Assembly: GCA_965243385.1 (NCBI GenBank)
Contig: CBDEUV010000002.1
Location: 3,472,001 to 3,536,000 of the forward strand
Length of the DNA stretch: 64,000 nt
Source: JANSYA01 sp965243385
Lineage (GTDB): Bacteria > Spirochaetota > Leptospiria > Leptospirales > Leptonemataceae
Direction of reading: 5' to 3'
Below the pieces are notes generated by a model. It was given only the letters and a program-made list of their open reading frames with translations. It had not been told where the DNA came from and ran no database searches. Of this stretch, positions 61,234 to 64,000 are shown in pieces. Position 1 is the stretch's first letter. Each line of letters begins with the position of its first letter. The position numbers and the translations under genes are program-made.

Positions 61234-61902
61234 TCAATCCGCTGCCGCGCCCGGCCGGCGATAGGAGCGCACGTGCTCGGGTACTTCGATTCCCTCTTTC
61301 AGCCGACCGTCGTCTATCGGCGTTCCGTATTCCATCGCACAGGGGATTACGCCCGCCCAGAGGTCCAGGGCGTAGTCCGCTTCATCGTCATTGGGCGGCC
61401 CGGTGCGGACCTTCGCTGAAACCTCCTGAATGGGCAGACTGAGCACGGTTGTGGCCTTGAGTTCCTGAGCGGTTGCAGCGCGCACCGCGGCGTAGCGACC
61501 CGGGACGATATGATCGGTAAACAGCCGCAGCGCGCGTTCTTTTTCCGACGGCTCTTCGACCAGCGTGGCTTCGCCGAAGAGCACTACGGATCGATAGTTT
61601 ACGGAGTGGTGAAACGCCGAGCGTGCGAGCACCAGGCCGTCTATGAGAGTTACCGTTAAGCAGAGCGGGATTCCGCCCGCCAGGCTGCGCATCATGCGAC
61701 TGGCCGCGGCGCCGTGAATGTACACCAGGTCGCCGTCGCGTCCGTAGGCCGTGGGGATCACGAAGGGCCGGCCGTCCGCTCCACTAAAGCCCACGTGGCA
61801 GATCATGGCTTCGTCCAGGATGGCGTGAATCTGCTCGCGGTCGTATACGGCTCGTTTTGGCGCGCGTTTGAGGGTCGTGCGTTCGGTTTTCGTATATTCC
61901 AT
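61234..61902 (-). CDS. Pyridoxamine 5'-phosphate oxidase-like FMN-binding split-barrel protein
   Basis: 222 residues from the ATG at 61902. AILDEAMICHVGFSGADGRPFVIPTAYGRDGDLVYIHGAAASRMMRSL is typical of the NimA/Pyridox_ox_2 group. These bind FMN, haem or F420; substrate unknown. It is divergent from a MocR-type regulator with an inverted repeat between them, implying direct regulation. Confidence 0.87.
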   Translation of the reverse strand: MEYTKTERTTLKRAPKRAVYDREQIHAILDEAMICHVGFSGADGRPFVIPTAYGRDGDLVYIHGAAASRMMRSLAGGIPLCLTVTLIDGLVLARSAFHHSVNYRSVVLFGEATLVEEPSEKERALRLFTDHIVPGRYAAVRAATAQELKATTVLSLPIQEVSAKVRTGPPNDDEADYALDLWAGVIPCAMEYGTPIDDGRLKEGIEVPEHVRSYRRPGAAAD

Positions 61903-61949
61903 ATCATGGCCTCTGATAGCCCGTCGGGCTGAGCGTATCTCAGCATAAT

Positions 61950-61996
61950 ATTGGCTCCATTGAAAGGGCCATTCATGAAAAATATATGGTGCCAAT
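61950..61996. promoter_or_regulatory. Candidate MocR operator between divergent genes
   Basis: ATTGGCTCCAT (61950-61960) and ATGGTGCCAAT (61986-61996) are inverted copies with one mismatch in 11. A related GGGCCAT lies between them (61966-61972). TTGG-type repeats in divergent spacers are typical of MocR/PdxR sites. It lies 48-94 bases from the split-barrel start and 10 bases before the regulator start, well placed to control both. Confidence 0.6.
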
Positions 61997-62005
61997 TTCC
62001 GGTCC

Positions 62006-63718
62006 GTGAATCGTCGACCCATGGGCCGCAAAATTGCAAAGTCGTCCGCATCACGGGCGGGGTCGGGGGGGAAGCAGGCTAACGCAGCGGGCCCGCTCGA
62101 CGATCTCATCGCGAGCGTGCGAGGTCGTCCCGGCGGAGTTTCTTCAGGCGAAGCGTTGTACCGGCGCATTTACGGCTGGTTTCGAACGGCGATTCTGGCC
62201 GGGGTCCTGCCAGGCGGAAGCCGTCTACCGCCCGGGCGTCTGCTCGCGGAACAGCTGGGGGTTTCGCGCAATACCGTGAGCGGCGCCTTCGATCAATTGC
62301 TGGCCGAAGGTTATATTGAAGGCCGACCAGGCTCCGGGACTTTCGTGTCCGAACTGCCCGCAGGCGGATGGAGCGGGCCGGCGAACGCAAAAACGAAAGC
62401 CACTGGCGCTTCGGGCGCGCGGGCGAGCGTCGTTTTATCAGAGCGCGGTCGGGCGCTCGCGAATTTACCGGTGACCCGTTCGCGACATCCAGGAGTTGCC
62501 GGCGAACCGGATGCGGCCGGGGCGCCGCTGCCTTTCGCACCGGGCGTGCCGGGACTGGATCGATTTCCCGGCGATGAATTCGCCCGGCTCTCCGCGAAGG
62601 TGTATCGCCAGCTCCAGCTCTCGCCCGCCAGCCTGGGATATACCGCGCCCGCGGGGGTGCTCGAATTGCGCGAATCGATCGCGGCTCATCTTAGAATCGA
62701 CCGGGGGGTGTGCTGCGAAGCGGATCAAATTGTCGTCGTGCACGGCTCCCAGGCGGGACTCGATCTGTGCGCGCGCATGTTACTGGATCCCGGCGATACG
62801 GCTTTCGTCGAAGATCCCGGCTATCTCGGGGCCCGGGCCGCCTTGACGGCGGCGGGCGCGCGGATTGTCGGGATTCCGGTAACGCCTGCGGGGGGCCTTG
62901 CGCTCGACGTTTTAACGGCAAAGATGCGAGCGGAACAAAACGGCCGAAAGAAGAAGCCAGGACTCTCAAAAATGAAAGGCGCAAGTACGCGAGCGGGCGA
63001 GAGCAAGAGCCGCTCGTTACTGTATGTTACGCCTTCCCATCAATTTCCGCTGGGCATGACCATGAGCCTCAGCCGGCGCCTTGAGTTGCTGGAGTTCGCC
63101 CGCGAAAATCGCCTGTTGATACTTGAAGACGACTACGACAGCGAGTATCGCTACGACGGCCGGCCCATCGCCGCCCTGCAGGGTCTCGACGAAGCGGGCG
63201 AAACGGTCGTCTATCTGGGTACATTCAGCAAAGTCCTGGCCCCGGGGCTGCGTCTGGGGTATCTCGTACTACCGCGCGGGCTGGTCGAGGCCTTCGTTAC
63301 GGCCCGGGCGCTGGTGGATCGCCAGCCGCCGGCTATCGCACAGCTGACTGTCGCGCGCTATATGTTAGACGGGGGTTTCTATCGTCACCTGCGCCGGATG
63401 CGTGAACTCTATCGGGAACGTCGCGCGACGCTCCTGCGAGGAATCGCACAGCTGCCCGGCGCGAAGCTAACGCCTCTGCCTTCGGATACCGGCCTGCACG
63501 TTACCGCCGTATGGGAATCCTCAGGCAAAAACGATCGGGCGCTCAGCGCGCGGGCGGCGAAATTGGGCGTCGATTTACCGGCGCTCGGGAACTATTATCT
63601 GCGGCCCGACGCGGCGGAGCGCTTGCAGGGTTTGCTCTTCGGTTTCGCGGCCTACGACGAACCCGTCATGCGCCAGGCTTTTCGCAGAATCGCGCCGTTG
63701 TTTGCAAAGCCCGGCTGA
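62006..63718 (+). CDS. MocR/PdxR-type regulator: GntR domain fused to aminotransferase-like domain
   Basis: 570 residues from GTG at 62006 (ATG at 62021 is an alternative). The winged helix is ALYRRIYGWFRTAILAGVLPGGSRLPPGRLLAEQLGVSRNTVSGAFDQLLAEGYI, followed by a disordered Ala/Gly-rich linker and a fold-type I aminotransferase domain with LLYVTPSHQFPLGMTMS, LLILEDDYDSEYRY and the PLP Lys in YLGTFSKVLAPGLRLGY. Such proteins sense PLP or amino acids. A lysine-rich insert near residues 313-335 is unusual. Likely target: the divergent split-barrel gene. Confidence 0.92.
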   Translation: MNRRPMGRKIAKSSASRAGSGGKQANAAGPLDDLIASVRGRPGGVSSGEALYRRIYGWFRTAILAGVLPGGSRLPPGRLLAEQLGVSRNTVSGAFDQLLAEGYIEGRPGSGTFVSELPAGGWSGPANAKTKATGASGARASVVLSERGRALANLPVTRSRHPGVAGEPDAAGAPLPFAPGVPGLDRFPGDEFARLSAKVYRQLQLSPASLGYTAPAGVLELRESIAAHLRIDRGVCCEADQIVVVHGSQAGLDLCARMLLDPGDTAFVEDPGYLGARAALTAAGARIVGIPVTPAGGLALDVLTAKMRAEQNGRKKKPGLSKMKGASTRAGESKSRSLLYVTPSHQFPLGMTMSLSRRLELLEFARENRLLILEDDYDSEYRYDGRPIAALQGLDEAGETVVYLGTFSKVLAPGLRLGYLVLPRGLVEAFVTARALVDRQPPAIAQLTVARYMLDGGFYRHLRRMRELYRERRATLLRGIAQLPGAKLTPLPSDTGLHVTAVWESSGKNDRALSARAAKLGVDLPALGNYYLRPDAAERLQGLLFGFAAYDEPVMRQAFRRIAPLFAKPG

Positions 63719-63772
63719 ATGACCCGGCTTATGCGCCGGAGCGCAATGCAGCGGCGCCGCTTATATTTCGTT

Positions 63773-64000
63773 CTATTCTTTCAAATAGTCGTCGAAACTC
63801 GCCAGAGTTTCCATGTACGGGACTTTCATCGCATAGCATTCGATCGAAGCGCACAGGCGGTTCAGCAGCGGAAGCTTTCCGAAGACTTCGTCGATGAAGT
63901 AGATCAGCGGCGTAAACAGCGAATAGAATTTCTGAATAAAGCGTGGAAAGCCGCCGAGATGTTTCGGTAAAAAATAGAAGCGCCAGCTTTTTCGAACATA
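63773..64000 (-). CDS. C-terminal fragment of unknown protein, cut by window edge
   Basis: Minus-strand frame open from the window edge to a TAG at 63773-63775, giving the last 75 codons. The sequence includes RFYFLPKHLGGFPRFIQKFY, PLIYFIDEVFGKLPLLNRL and ends MKVPYMETLASFDDYLKE. Aromatic-rich and probably soluble or peripheral; I do not recognise the family. Convergent with the MocR gene, 54 bases apart. Confidence 0.6.
   Translation of the reverse strand, partial: YVRKSWRFYFLPKHLGGFPRFIQKFYSLFTPLIYFIDEVFGKLPLLNRLCASIECYAMKVPYMETLASFDDYLKE

Noticed and set aside
1..64000. CRISPR arrays, insertion sequences, phage or integrase genes
   Set aside because: No regularly spaced repeats, transposase or integrase motifs were seen on either strand, despite the modular look of the locus.

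Overview
The window looks like a chromosomal segment of a moderately GC-rich Gram-negative bacterium, most likely a spirochaete of the order Leptospirales (Leptonema- or Turneriella-like). I infer this from family content only: a MarR-type EPS-associated regulator, a transferase resembling the LIC12162 family first defined in Leptospira O-antigen loci, several B12-type radical SAM enzymes inside a surface-glycan locus, and a spirochaete-style lipoprotein. No 16S gene is present to settle it.

Layout. 1-9193 is ordinary chromosome: a lipoprotein fragment, an SDR sugar epimerase-like gene, a stand-alone malonyl/acyl transferase, elongation factor P head to head with an EpmB/KamA radical SAM enzyme, an O-methyltransferase, a membrane SpoIIE-type phosphatase, and an ispD-thpR-engB operon. 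9540-55377 is one very long surface-polysaccharide locus, all on the + strand. 55429-64000 returns to housekeeping genes: mtnA, a membrane glycosyltransferase-like protein, tRNA-Arg(CCU), prfA, an NAD-dependent dehydrogenase, an OsmC protein, and a MocR regulator divergent from an FMN split-barrel protein.

The polysaccharide locus has modules. (i) gmd, ended by a probable terminator, then a MarR/EPS regulator, a MAF/DUF115-like protein and a PglK/MsbA-like ABC flippase. (ii) A pseudaminic acid operon, 13738-23801: PseB, PseC, PseF, a Pse-associated methylase, PseA amidotransferase with HisH/HisF-like partners, a PseG-acetyltransferase fusion, a PIG-L deacetylase, a formyltransferase and PseI, tightly overlapped. 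A LIC12162-like transferase follows. (iii) A module of unknown product, 25773-39271: three B12-type and two SPASM-type radical SAM enzymes with an epimerase, a CMP-sugar synthetase-like enzyme, a TIM-barrel isomerase, an SDR, methyltransferases and a large unrecognised transferase-like protein. (iv) A CDP-sugar module, 40211-43829 (RfbG, RmlC-like, RfbF, aminotransferase). (v) Glycosyltransferases, GDP-fucose synthase and methyltransferases, 43842-55377, containing one membrane gene that is frameshifted near its end.

The most interesting points are the deacetylase/formyltransferase pair wired into the pseudaminate operon, the HisF paralogue lacking its first catalytic Asp, the radical SAM module with no assignable product, and extended hairpins that recur in spacers of the locus, mostly without U-tracts. 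No CRISPR array, insertion sequence, phage or replication origin was seen.
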